A stretch of DNA of 35,918 nt, taken from JBDRCU01 sp043821485. GTDB lineage: Bacteria > Patescibacteriota > Minisyncoccia > 2-02-FULL-40-12 > IGHO2-01-FULL-4-A. Of this stretch, positions 1 to 6,759 are shown piece after piece (positions within the stretch are counted from its first letter, which is position 1; every line of letters starts with the position of its first letter). The position numbers and the translations under genes were made by a program. The notes beneath the pieces were generated by a model. It saw nothing but the letters and a program-made list of their open reading frames with translations, was not told the origin of the DNA and did no database searches. Location of the stretch: assembly GCA_043821485.1 (NCBI GenBank), contig JBDRCU010000026.1, positions 1 through 35,918 on the forward strand, read 5' to 3'.

Positions 1-3000
1 GTCTGATCCTGTATCTGTATCAGTACCGCAAGAGAACTTACCAGTAGATGCGTCGTAAAGAAGCTTTGATGTAGTAGCTCCTGTACAATTAGTTAATCCT
101 GAACCATATGTTTCTGATGCACTTGCTGATCCTGCTGTTTCTAGGTCTCCTGAAATTGATACATTAGAAGAAAAGGTAGCTTGTCCTGATACTGTAAGGA
201 TGTCATCAATAGCTGTTGTTCCTCCATTTGAATCTAATGTGAGATTGCCTGAAGTAGTATCAAGCGTATTACCATCTAATCTAAGGTTATCTACTGTTAA
301 CTGGCCTAGTCCTGTAATGTTCTGCGTATTTCCAGTTACTGCTCCTCCCAATGTGAATGCATTGATGGTTAATGTTCCTGTTGAAGCAGATAAGGTATCT
401 GTTTTAATAGCTCCTGCTTCAAATGTATTGGTAACAGATGCATTGTTTGAGAAGATCCAGTCGCCTGCTACTGTTTCATCTTCTGATAGAGATGCCGGGC
501 CGCCTGCACCCCAGTCTAATCTAACTTCAGCTATGCCTGCATTGTCTGTTACTGTGAAATGTCCTGATTCAAAGGATAAGGATGATGTGCCTGTTACTGT
601 AGCTACTGCACCTTCCATTACATCTATTCCTCCATAGTCTGATCCTGTATCTGTATCAGTACCGCAAGAGAACTTACCAGTAGATGCGTCGTAAAGAAGC
701 TTTGATGTAATTCCTGTATCGCAGTCTACTAATCCTGAGCCGTAGAATCCTCCTGATACAGAAGCTGTACCTGCTACGGAAAGTTTGTATCCTGGGACAG
801 TTGTTCCTATGCCGACGTTACCGGAATTATTAATTGTCATTCTAGGAGTCACGCTTCCCGTATTCCATATTTGAAAAATATCAGCTGTAGGATCCATCAA
901 TATTCCCCAATATTTGCCGTCAGCACTATTAAAAAGCTCTACATACGGTTTTGCACCAGATGTAGTTGCCTTTTGTTGAAAACCAGCCCAAGTTGCATTA
1001 CTACCTTCAATGATTGCAGGATAGACATCACTACTTTTAATGTGCAATTTTGCTCCTGGGCTTACAGTCCCTATTCCTAATCTATCGCTACTATCATCCC
1101 AAAAAAAGCTTGTATTGTCTTCTGTTAATACTCCTGAAGCACCTGCAAATACTACTGATCCCTGCGTAAAGCTAGTATCGATATTCCCAGCTACATTTAG
1201 AGAAGACACACTGGCTGTTCCTATCACCTCAAATGTACCCCCTGTTATTGAGGCTCCTCCTGCAAATGACCATAAGCCTGCTACTGTTTCATCTTCTGAT
1301 AGAGATGCTGGGCCGCCTGCACCCCAGTCTAATCTGATAGCTACGTCACTAGACCCTGACGCTGTTAAAGAAAAGTGAGCTGGTTCAAAAGATAAGCTTG
1401 AAGCAACTGCTTGTATTTGAGTACCTCCTTCTTTTATTTCAATACCAGATATACTACCTATCCCTGAATCTGTACCACAGGAGAACATTCCAGTTGTTGA
1501 ATTATATAATAACTTGGATGTAGTTCCATTATCACAATCAGCTAATCCTGAACCATATGTTTCTGATGCTGAAGCATAGCCTATTATTTCAAAATTACCT
1601 GAAATCGAAGCCGAACCAATCACATCAAGTGTTACAGATGGTAAAGATGTTCCGATTCCCAATCTGTTATTAGCATCATCCCAATAAAAATTATCATTGT
1701 CTTCAGTGAGAGATCCAGAGGCTGCTACAAAAACAACAGAGCCAGAAGTAAGATAAGAAAGTTCTAAACCAGTAGAGATTGATGCTGTTACAATATCCAA
1801 ATGGGTAATACTGTTTGAAACTGTAATATTTGTAACATCCAAATTTGTAATGCTTGCCGTTCCTCCAAAAATCGTCCTCCATCTCTTGTCTACAGTACCA
1901 AGATCATATGTCATTGTAGCCGAAGGTATTAAATGCGAATCAACAACATTTCCAACAACAAGATCGTTTGTACTTAATGACTGTCTGACAGTTATATTCC
2001 CATCCATATCAACTCTCAACTGCTTAGAAGAAAGTTGAAAATTACTATCATTAGGATTATTTAAGTCTCCTATTGATGCATCACCAGCCACCCCAAGAGT
2101 TCCAAATATCCCATCGCTTCCATAAACACCACCGTAAAAAAGCGCGAGGTCATCCGTACTATTCCCATTCTCAACTACAAAATCTAAATTAAAATTCTCC
2201 GGAACATATCCCTGAAAAAATTCCGTATTAAGATTTTCAATCATCTCAGTATTGTTTATTTTAATCGTTCCCTCATCGATTAATAAGTCCCCGGAGGTTA
2301 ATTGAATATTTTCACTAAAAATTGCATCTTCAAAGACACCGAGTTCACCGTAAACATTGAGCTCATCCATGAGCTCTGTTGCGCCTTTTACTATCAATGT
2401 TTTTCCAACTTCAACATCTCCTTCCAAAAATACATCTTCGTAAGTGATGTTTCCATTTTTCGTAACAAAAGCTAATGTGAAGTCCTGACCTTTCAAACCA
2501 TTCAAATATTCTGCATTCAAATTCTCTATAAGCGTGCTTGAATCAATAACTATCGGAGCTACGCCATCCGGTGCATAAGAACGAAGTTGTCCTTGGGTTT
2601 CTATATGGCCAAATATTGAAATGTTACCACCCTTATCCAAAAGTAAAACCTCATTCGAATGTGTGCCTGCAAAGTGCCCCTGAAGCGTATCCGCATCTTT
2701 AAAAAACGAACTAACTCTATTCTGTAATTTATTTATATTTCCAAAACTAAGACCGCCACCCAAAATAAAAAGAAGTATAAAAGAAATGATTATAATTGCT
2801 AAAAGTTTACGTGGACTCGATAAAAAACTATTAGCAATGTAATTAAACTTATGATAACGATGCAGTACTGACTTACGTTCAATCTCAAAAAATTCATCCT
2901 CGTTATTCTGATGCCTATTGCTTAAAATTGATTCTGTCTTTGTCTGTCTCTCAACTTGTTCTTTTTGAATATCAGAGAGACTCGATAGTGTTTCTGCTAT

Positions 3001-3366
3001 AGAACCTAAAGCTGTCTCAACTTTCGGAGAAAGATCATTATCTGGAACAGAAATTTCTTCTTCCACTTGTGGAGACAAAGAAGCAACTGCAGCCATAACA
3101 GTATTTCTGTCCATGATAATCGGTTTCTTTATTTTTCCCTGATGGGAAGGACTGAATTCAGATTTGGGTAAAATTATTTTCAATCCCTGCTTCTGCAAAT
3201 ACCAATCAAGTCCATCTTTCGTTGTAAACCAATTTCTTCCTATTTTTTTTGCAGGCAATTTACCTTTTCTCGCCAACAAACTAAGGTACTCCTGAGAGTA
3301 AGGAGATCTTTCTGAAGCTTCAGTTAGTGAGATAAATTTTTTCTTCAATTTATCCTCTTTTGACAT
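1..3366 (-). CDS. Giant HTH-transmembrane-fibre protein (partial, C-terminus outside window)
   Basis: An open frame of 1122 codons runs from the ATG at 3366 off the left edge with no stop. Residues about 11-58 form an excisionase/MerR-like winged helix-turn-helix (FISLTEASER...RKGKLPAKKIGRNWF...GLDWYL). A polar linker follows, then one membrane helix at about 188-207 (LLAIIIISFILLFILGGG), then more than 900 residues of low-complexity beta-type sequence. That ectodomain has tail-fibre-like motifs (LGIGTSLPSVTLDVIGS, NVGIGTTVPGYKLSVAG) and repeated cassettes: TSKLLYDASTGKFSCGTD about three times and RLDWGAGGPASLSEDETVAG twice. The predicted topology is DNA-binding domain inside and fibre outside, like a one-component membrane transcription regulator. 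Fibres of this type often end in a peptidase S74 chaperone domain, but the C-terminus is not visible here. The function is unknown; a contact-sensing surface protein is an inference. Confidence 0.85.
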   Translation of the reverse strand, partial: MSKEDKLKKKFISLTEASERSPYSQEYLSLLARKGKLPAKKIGRNWFTTKDGLDWYLQKQGLKIILPKSEFSPSHQGKIKKPIIMDRNTVMAAVASLSPQVEEEISVPDNDLSPKVETALGSIAETLSSLSDIQKEQVERQTKTESILSNRHQNNEDEFFEIERKSVLHRYHKFNYIANSFLSSPRKLLAIIIISFILLFILGGGLSFGNINKLQNRVSSFFKDADTLQGHFAGTHSNEVLLLDKGGNISIFGHIETQGQLRSYAPDGVAPIVIDSSTLIENLNAEYLNGLKGQDFTLAFVTKNGNITYEDVFLEGDVEVGKTLIVKGATELMDELNVYGELGVFEDAIFSENIQLTSGDLLIDEGTIKINNTEMIENLNTEFFQGYVPENFNLDFVVENGNSTDDLALFYGGVYGSDGIFGTLGVAGDASIGDLNNPNDSNFQLSSKQLRVDMDGNITVRQSLSTNDLVVGNVVDSHLIPSATMTYDLGTVDKRWRTIFGGTASITNLDVTNITVSNSITHLDIVTASISTGLELSYLTSGSVVFVAASGSLTEDNDNFYWDDANNRLGIGTSLPSVTLDVIGSASISGNFEIIGYASASETYGSGLADCDNGTTSKLLYNSTTGMFSCGTDSGIGSISGIEIKEGGTQIQAVASSLSFEPAHFSLTASGSSDVAIRLDWGAGGPASLSEDETVAGLWSFAGGASITGGTFEVIGTASVSSLNVAGNIDTSFTQGSVVFAGASGVLTEDNTSFFWDDSSDRLGIGTVSPGAKLHIKSSDVYPAIIEGSNATWAGFQQKATTSGAKPYVELFNSADGKYWGILMDPTADIFQIWNTGSVTPRMTINNSGNVGIGTTVPGYKLSVAGTASVSGGFYGSGLVDCDTGITSKLLYDASTGKFSCGTDTDTGSDYGGIDVMEGAVATVTGTSSLSFESGHFTVTDNAGIAEVRLDWGAGGPASLSEDETVAGDWIFSNNASVTNTFEAGAIKTDTLSASTGTLTINAFTLGGAVTGNTQNITGLGQLTVDNLRLDGNTLDTTSGNLTLDSNGGTTAIDDILTVSGQATFSSNVSISGDLETAGSASASETYGSGLTNCTGATTSKLLYDASTGKFSCGTDTDTGSD
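463..522 (-). repeat. 60-bp near-exact direct repeat, second copy at 1276-1335
   Basis: The two 60-bp copies differ at one base and lie 813 bp (271 codons) apart, again in frame. They encode RLDWGAGGPASLSEDETVAG. In both places the cassette follows a SLSFE..HF segment, so the repeated unit is larger than the DNA-level identity. Confidence 0.92.
637..709 (-). repeat. 73-bp exact direct repeat, second copy at 1-73
   Basis: Positions 637-709 repeat positions 1-73 without a mismatch, with an offset of 636 bp (212 codons). The repeat encodes the TSKLLYDASTGKFSCGTD cassette with its TDTGSD ending. The offset keeps the reading frame, so recombination between copies would delete or add whole protein modules. 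Confidence 0.95.
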
Positions 3367-3400
3367 TGAAATGTTTGATAAAATCGATTAGAATAAAGAA

Positions 3401-3489
3401 GCGTTCTGCGAAGCTCCGACTGCCGTCGGGGTTTCGTGTTTTTGTAGAGATTGCGTTCTACGAAGCTAGTGTAAATTGCGTTCTGCGAG
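3401..3489. repeat. Three copies of a GCGTTCTRCGAAG element, plus an inverted copy at 3696-3709
   Basis: GCGTTCTGCGAAGCT (3401-3415) and GCGTTCTACGAAGCT (3453-3467) differ at one base. A shortened copy, GCGTTCTGCGAG, lies at 3478-3489. The exact 14-nt reverse complement of the second copy (CTTCGTAGAACGCA) lies at 3696-3709. The role is unknown: it could be a multi-site operator or decayed repeat DNA. Confidence 0.6.
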
Positions 3490-3538
3490 TCATAAGTCAT
3501 GAGTACTGATCTGCCTGCAAACTAGAGATTTTTGATCC

Positions 3539-3557
3539 ATCCGATAACATATCGGAT
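3539..3557. promoter_or_regulatory. Perfect inverted repeat, candidate operator
   Basis: ATCCGATA-ACA-TATCGGAT has two perfect 8-bp arms and a 3-bp spacer, and no T-run follows it. That shape fits a dimeric HTH operator better than a terminator. A related half-site (TATATCGG) occurs at 3601-3608. Binding by either neighbouring regulator is an inference. Confidence 0.55.
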
Positions 3558-3589
3558 AATACTCTTTAGCCCTTATTTTAAAAGCTAAC

Positions 3590-3676
3590 AATGTATTCAT
3601 TATATCGGTCGACTACTCCAAAAAGTGGATAACTTTCTTGCATGTTCACTCACAAAAAATGTAAAATGTATTCATT
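3590..3676. repeat. Two AATGTATTCATT elements 75 bp apart
   Basis: AATGTATTCATT occurs at 3590-3601 and again at 3665-3676. Each copy has AATG/CATT arms around a 4-bp centre. Two short dyads at a spacing of about seven helical turns resemble paired regulator sites, but in AT-rich DNA chance is possible. Confidence 0.4.
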
Positions 3677-3848
3677 GACTCAAGAAACAAAAGATCTTCG
3701 TAGAACGCATCTAAAAACAGATTTTTTAAAAAGATATATCTAGTAATAAAAAGATTGATAAAGATTCATATATAAAAAATCATAAAGATAGATAGAAACT
3801 GAGAGTCAAAGAAGCAAAGAAACAGACACAAAATAAGTTAAAGATTAC

Positions 3849-4058
3849 ATGCCCAAGAAGTACCTAACAGTAAAAGAAGTATCAAAGATTATAGGCATTA
3901 CCCCCTTGACAGTTCGCAACTGGGACAAAAAAGGAGCATTAGTTGCATACCGCAACCCTGTGAATAACTATAGGATGTATGATATAGAGGATGTGGAAAA
4001 GCTCATGTCACAGTTCGAAGACAGCAAGAATAAAAGAAGAGTGATAAAAATCCCATAA
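3849..4058 (+). CDS. Small MerR/excisionase-like DNA-binding protein
   Basis: This 69-aa protein is almost entirely one winged helix-turn-helix of the MerR/excisionase type. The motif YLTVKEVSKIIGITPLTVRNWDKKG covers about residues 5-29 and is followed by the wing (YRNPVNNYRMYDIEDVEKLM). There is no effector or dimerisation domain, so it resembles stand-alone excisionases, or the N-terminal domain of IS607-type resolvases, rather than a full MerR sensor. It faces away from the giant HTH-membrane protein and probably shares its regulatory region. No Shine-Dalgarno sequence is visible before the ATG. A perfect hairpin terminator follows 28 bases after the stop. The target DNA is unknown. Confidence 0.88.
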   Translation: MPKKYLTVKEVSKIIGITPLTVRNWDKKGALVAYRNPVNNYRMYDIEDVEKLMSQFEDSKNKRRVIKIP

Positions 4059-4086
4059 TAATCCGTACAGAAGGATAATCCCTTAT

Positions 4087-4134
4087 GTATAACTAAAAAC
4101 ACACCGGTTCCGACTGGTGTGTTTTTAGTTATAC
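4087..4134. terminator. Strong bidirectional terminator
   Basis: A perfect 19-bp stem (4087-4105 with 4116-4134) encloses a 10-nt loop. It has A-runs on one arm and T-runs on the other, so it can stop transcription both from the MerR-like gene on plus and from the tRNA-Trp end of the cluster on minus. Confidence 0.9.
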
Positions 4135-4148
4135 AGATATTTCTTTTG

Positions 4149-4220
4149 CGGGGGTGCCAGGATTCGAACCTGGAACTTCTCTTTTGGAGAGAGACGTGTT
4201 GCCGTTAATACTACACCCCC
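4149..4220 (-). tRNA. tRNA-Trp (CCA)
   Basis: The 7-bp acceptor stem GGGGGTG/CACCCCC is perfect. The anticodon stem TCTCT/AGAGA carries the loop CTCCAAA, giving anticodon CCA. The T arm is CCAGG-TTCGAAT-CCTGG, the discriminator is G and the 3' CCA is not encoded. The D stem has one mismatch. It is the last gene of the tRNA/rpmG cluster before the terminator. Confidence 0.93.
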
Positions 4221-4228
4221 TTTTTGTA

Positions 4229-4885
4229 TCATCGTTGATATCCTAAATAGCTTTGAGCTAAATACATAATTTTCCTTGAAAGAATATTATCATAATATCT
4301 AATAGAGATACACCCTGGATAATTAATCCTTATTCTCTTACCAGTATTTGGCTTCCTATATGGTTTCCTGAATTGTGCTATTGCAAGTCTCAATCCTTTT
4401 GCCCAAAATTCTGTCTGTACTTTTTTACTATGATAATCATGCAGATGTAATCGAACAATAAATTTATCACGTTTTGCACTAAATGTTTTCTCTAACAAGT
4501 CTATAAATTTTCTTGCAAGATTAGGATCAGAATTAGAAAAAGCGATACCTCCTCTATAGTCTTTTGCCCCTTCGCACCAATAGATCAATGCACATAACAA
4601 TTTCTCTGAGAACTCTGAGATTTTGCCATCCTTAAGCTCTTCCGATGCTTCCTTTTTCAAATAAGTGTTTAGCTCTTTAGATTTGGCCTTTTTCTTTTCT
4701 GCGGCAACAAAAACTCCTTTCTTAATTCTTCTCCTCAATCTACTTCTTGCAACGCCAGAAAGACTTATATCTCGAAGCCAAAAAGATGCAGTACTTTTAG
4801 TCACGTTCAACAGTGTACTGATCTCATTAAGAGAGTAGCCTCTCTTCCGTAATTGAATTGCTTTATCTTTCTCTTCTAATTTCAT
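4229..4885 (-). CDS. HTH protein with YWxEGAK domain (paralogue 1), tRNA-associated
   Basis: This 218-aa protein has an N-terminal helix-turn-helix (about residues 8-45, RGYSLNEISTLLNVTKSTAS) and a basic linker. A C-terminal domain carries LIYWCEGAK (101-108), FSNSDP, RLHLHDY and QFRKPYRKP. The same motif series occurs in the 5278-5928 gene, so the two are paralogues. A hydrophobic helix ending in E-G recalls a single LAGLIDADG-type motif, which makes a homing-endonuclease-like DNA-binding fold possible. That assignment is an inference; I cannot name the family. The gene lies between rpmG and tRNA-Trp and ends 8 bases before the tRNA. It has its own promoter with an inverted repeat around it. 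Confidence 0.8.
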   Translation of the reverse strand: MKLEEKDKAIQLRKRGYSLNEISTLLNVTKSTASFWLRDISLSGVARSRLRRRIKKGVFVAAEKKKAKSKELNTYLKKEASEELKDGKISEFSEKLLCALIYWCEGAKDYRGGIAFSNSDPNLARKFIDLLEKTFSAKRDKFIVRLHLHDYHSKKVQTEFWAKGLRLAIAQFRKPYRKPNTGKRIRINYPGCISIRYYDNILSRKIMYLAQSYLGYQR

Positions 4886-4932
4886 GTACCGCGATATGTA
4901 GTTATTTTAACATTACTCTCGGTACACTTCAA
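4885..4932 (-). promoter_or_regulatory. Promoter with embedded inverted repeat for the 4229-4885 gene
   Basis: On the minus strand, TTGAAG (4932-4927), a 17-bp spacer and TAAAAT (4909-4904) form a good sigma-70 promoter. The expected start lies near 4897, about 12 nt before the ATG. A perfect 7-bp inverted repeat, TGTACCG (4885-4891) and CGGTACA (4920-4926), brackets the -10 box. One arm abuts the -35 box and the other touches the start codon. This layout fits autorepression by the HTH protein it drives. Confidence 0.6.
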
Positions 4933-4940
4933 TAAAACTT

Positions 4941-5099
4941 CTATTTCTTACTCTCTTTATGTTCTGTCCTTTTGCGACAGAATTTACAATACTTGCTGAG
5001 CTCAATCTTACGCTCAACCTTCTTCTTGTTCTTTGTTGTATGATAATTAATTCTCTTACACGCAGAACACTTCAAATGGATAAGGTTATCTTGTGACAT
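4941..5099 (-). CDS. rpmG: Ribosomal protein bL33
   Basis: This 52-aa protein, MSQDNLIHLKCSACKRINYH..., matches bL33 of the large ribosomal subunit in length and sequence. Two Cys pairs (CSAC at about 11-14 and CKFC at about 38-41) mark the zinc-binding form. The ending RRKTEHKESKK is typical. The gene sits between tRNA-Thr(GGT) and the HTH gene upstream of tRNA-Trp. Many bacteria have a tRNA-Thr/Tyr/Thr - rpmG - tRNA-Trp - secE - nusG order; here secE and nusG do not follow. Confidence 0.95.
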   Translation of the reverse strand: MSQDNLIHLKCSACKRINYHTTKNKKKVERKIELSKYCKFCRKRTEHKESKK

Positions 5100-5142
5100 A
5101 TTATTTTATTAACTTTCTATGGAAGTCTCTATGGACTTCTTG

Positions 5143-5214
5143 AGCCGACGGTGAGACTCGAACTCACGACCTACTCCTTACCATGGAGTTGCTCTACCGC
5201 TGAGCTACGTCGGC
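5143..5214 (-). tRNA. tRNA-Thr (GGT)
   Basis: The cloverleaf has acceptor GCCGACG/CGTCGGC, D arm GCTC-AGCGGTA-GAGC, anticodon stem ACTCC/GGAGT with loop ATGGTAA (anticodon GGT), and T arm GTGAG-TTCGAGT-CTCAC. The discriminator is T and CCA is not encoded. Confidence 0.96.
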
Positions 5215-5231
5215 TAATTCATTTACTTCTG

Positions 5232-5315
5232 TGGGCCGGGAGGGATTCGAACCCCCGTAGCCGTAAAGGCGCGAGTTTTACAGACTCGTGTAATTGACCG
5301 CTCTACCACCGACCC
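5232..5315 (-). tRNA. tRNA-Tyr (GTA)
   Basis: The acceptor GGGTCGG/CCGGCCC has one T-G pair. The anticodon stem CGAGT/ACTCG holds loop CTGTAAA (anticodon GTA). A long class II variable arm and T arm GGGGG-TTCGAAT-CCCTC complete an 84-nt tRNA. The upstream HTH/YWxEGAK reading frame runs 38 nt into its 5' half. Confidence 0.95.
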
Positions 5316-5928
5316 AAAAATTCTCTTTATATTCTGCTATCCATCTATTAATAAGTATCAGTAACTTCTTATCTGCATAGCGTACATGAACTAGACCATA
5401 AGGCATTCTTCCTACCTTGTCTTTCCGAAAATCTTTTCTTACATAAGGTTTGGAAAACTGTTTTTGGGGAATACCTGTCGCAATACTCCAAAAATGAATA
5501 AGTTCCTTAACATTCTGATTGGCATAACAATATAGTAATACTCTCAATCTTGACTCTTTAACCCCACACACTTCTCTCAAAAACCTTAAAAACAACTTTA
5601 TCATGCATAGGTCACTATTTGCAAAATCGATAGTACAATTTTTTTCAATTTTTGCTCCTTCTCCCCAATATAAGACAACACCTATAATTTTAAGCTTAGA
5701 CTCAAAATTATTCAAATTCTTTTTCAGTTTAAAGCTCAATGGTTTTCTCTCAAAAAACGCTTTGTTTTGCTCTGAAAGGTTTCTTCTCTTAATTCCCCTG
5801 CGCTTCATGAAATGATAGACTTTATCTTTTGTAGAATCTAATCTATCTGCTATCTCACGAGCGCTATACAACCTATCGTAATATAAGCGTCTAACAAGCT
5901 TCTCTTTGCTATCTTTAATCCTGCTCAT
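5278..5928 (-). CDS. HTH protein with YWxEGAK domain (paralogue 2), overlaps tRNA-Tyr
   Basis: This 216-aa protein is a paralogue of the 4229-4885 product. It has an N-terminal HTH (about 10-45, YSAREIADRLDSTKDKVYHF), then VVLYWGEGAK (84-93), FANSD (102-106), RLRVLLYCY, FWSIATGIPQKQFSKPYVRK and VHVRYADKKL. The C-terminal domain may be LAGLIDADG-like, which is an inference. The last 12 residues and the stop lie within tRNA-Tyr, and the stop UAA comes from the anticodon-loop region. Either the frame was captured by insertion beside the tRNA or the two are read from different transcripts. The gene has its own -10 box six bases before the ATG. Confidence 0.8.
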   Translation of the reverse strand: MSRIKDSKEKLVRRLYYDRLYSAREIADRLDSTKDKVYHFMKRRGIKRRNLSEQNKAFFERKPLSFKLKKNLNNFESKLKIIGVVLYWGEGAKIEKNCTIDFANSDLCMIKLFLRFLREVCGVKESRLRVLLYCYANQNVKELIHFWSIATGIPQKQFSKPYVRKDFRKDKVGRMPYGLVHVRYADKKLLILINRWIAEYKENFWVGGRAVNYTSL

Positions 5929-5934
5929 CTCTTA

Positions 5935-5940
5935 ATTATA
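5935..5940 (-). promoter_or_regulatory. -10 box directly before the 5278-5928 gene
   Basis: A perfect TATAAT on the minus strand ends six bases before the ATG at 5928, so transcription should begin at or beside the start codon (leaderless). No strong -35 box is visible; TGTGTC lies 16 bp upstream. Confidence 0.5.
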
Positions 5941-6055
5941 CTTTATTCGTAGAGCTGACACAAAGGGAATAATACCCAAAACCAATTGCATTGTCTATAC
6001 CATCTAATTTATTAATGTACTTTCCTTTAAAGCCTCCTAAGAGTCTATCCCCCTG

Positions 6056-6129
6056 AGCCTGAGGTCGGATTCGAACCGACGACCTACTGTTTACAAAACA
6101 GTTGCTCTGACCAGCTGAGCTACTCAGGC
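6056..6129 (-). tRNA. tRNA-Thr (TGT)
   Basis: Acceptor GCCTGAG/CTCAGGC, D arm GCTC-AGCTGGTCA-GAGC, anticodon stem ACTGT/ACAGT with loop TTTGTAA (anticodon TGT), and T arm GTCGG-TTCGAAT-CCGAC are all paired. The discriminator is T and CCA is not encoded. It is the first tRNA of the cluster. Confidence 0.96.
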
Positions 6130-6150
6130 TTAAATGTTTCTAAATACACT

Positions 6151-6750
6151 TTATATATTCTCACCTGTATCAAGAATTTTGTCCAGCTTATCTTCTATTC
6201 CCCTATTCTCTGGATCTAATTCAAGCGCTTTCTTGAACGACTGCATTGCGTCATCAAACTCTTTTGTCTTAATATAGATATCTCCTAATTTTTCGTATAA
6301 TAATGCATCCCTTGGTTTCTTTGCTATCTCTAGTATGAGATTCTGCTCTTCTGCCCTTAGGTCTATATGGGGCTTTTCTTTCACTCGTACAATAACCTCT
6401 TCAGACTCCTTCTTCTGTTTATCAAGTTGCTCTGTCTCATCTTTATTGCTGCGTCTTATGGAATGCGCTAAATCATGAATTCCCCCATCAATCTTCGACG
6501 AGAGCAGTCTGATGCGGCGCAGAAGCTTCTCTGATAAAGAAAGCAGACCTATCTTCTTAGATTTAAGCGTCGTCTTATTTATCCTTGAAGTGATCTCTGG
6601 AAAAAATTCATTTAATAAACCTTCATGACTTTCTGTCTTTTCTAAAATCTCCGGAGATAACTTCTTAAGATAAGTAAACTTACGTACAACGATATACAGA
6701 GCTACGGCTAGTGCTCCAAGTAATATCCCAAGTGGTATGTAGAAAAACAT
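6151..6750 (-). CDS. Membrane-anchored TPR protein
   Basis: This 199-aa protein starts with one membrane helix (about residues 4-23, YIPLGILLGALAVALYIVV). A charged, probably helical stretch follows. It ends in tetratricopeptide repeats at about 145-190, where ALLYEKLGDIYIKTKEFDDA and SFKKALELDPEN show the TPR consensus. TPRs bind partner proteins, and the partner here is unknown. It follows tsf by 9 bases and is probably the third gene of the rpsB-tsf transcript. It is an anchored cytoplasmic TPR domain, with no catalytic motif. Confidence 0.85.
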   Translation of the reverse strand: MFFYIPLGILLGALAVALYIVVRKFTYLKKLSPEILEKTESHEGLLNEFFPEITSRINKTTLKSKKIGLLSLSEKLLRRIRLLSSKIDGGIHDLAHSIRRSNKDETEQLDKQKKESEEVIVRVKEKPHIDLRAEEQNLILEIAKKPRDALLYEKLGDIYIKTKEFDDAMQSFKKALELDPENRGIEDKLDKILDTGENI

Positions 6751-6759
6751 ATAGAAGAG

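Larger units (their letters stand above)
3367..3848. promoter_or_regulatory. Divergent intergenic region rich in short repeats
   Basis: This 482-bp region separates two divergent genes that both encode excisionase/MerR-like DNA-binding domains. I see no convincing ORF or structured RNA in it. It holds a perfect inverted repeat (3539-3557), two copies of AATGTATTCATT (3590-3601, 3665-3676) and several copies of a GCGTTCTRCGAAG element, one inverted. The right half is very A-rich. No clear sigma-70 promoter could be assigned for either gene. Confidence 0.6.

Noticed and set aside
463..1335. CRISPR-like repeats
   Set aside because: The repeats are in-frame protein cassettes 813 and 636 bp apart, with no 20-50 bp repeat/spacer periodicity and no cas genes.
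200..2038. Plus-strand open frames opposite the giant fibre gene
   Set aside because: The minus strand is one unbroken frame with clear domains through the whole interval; the plus frames are low-complexity antisense mirrors.
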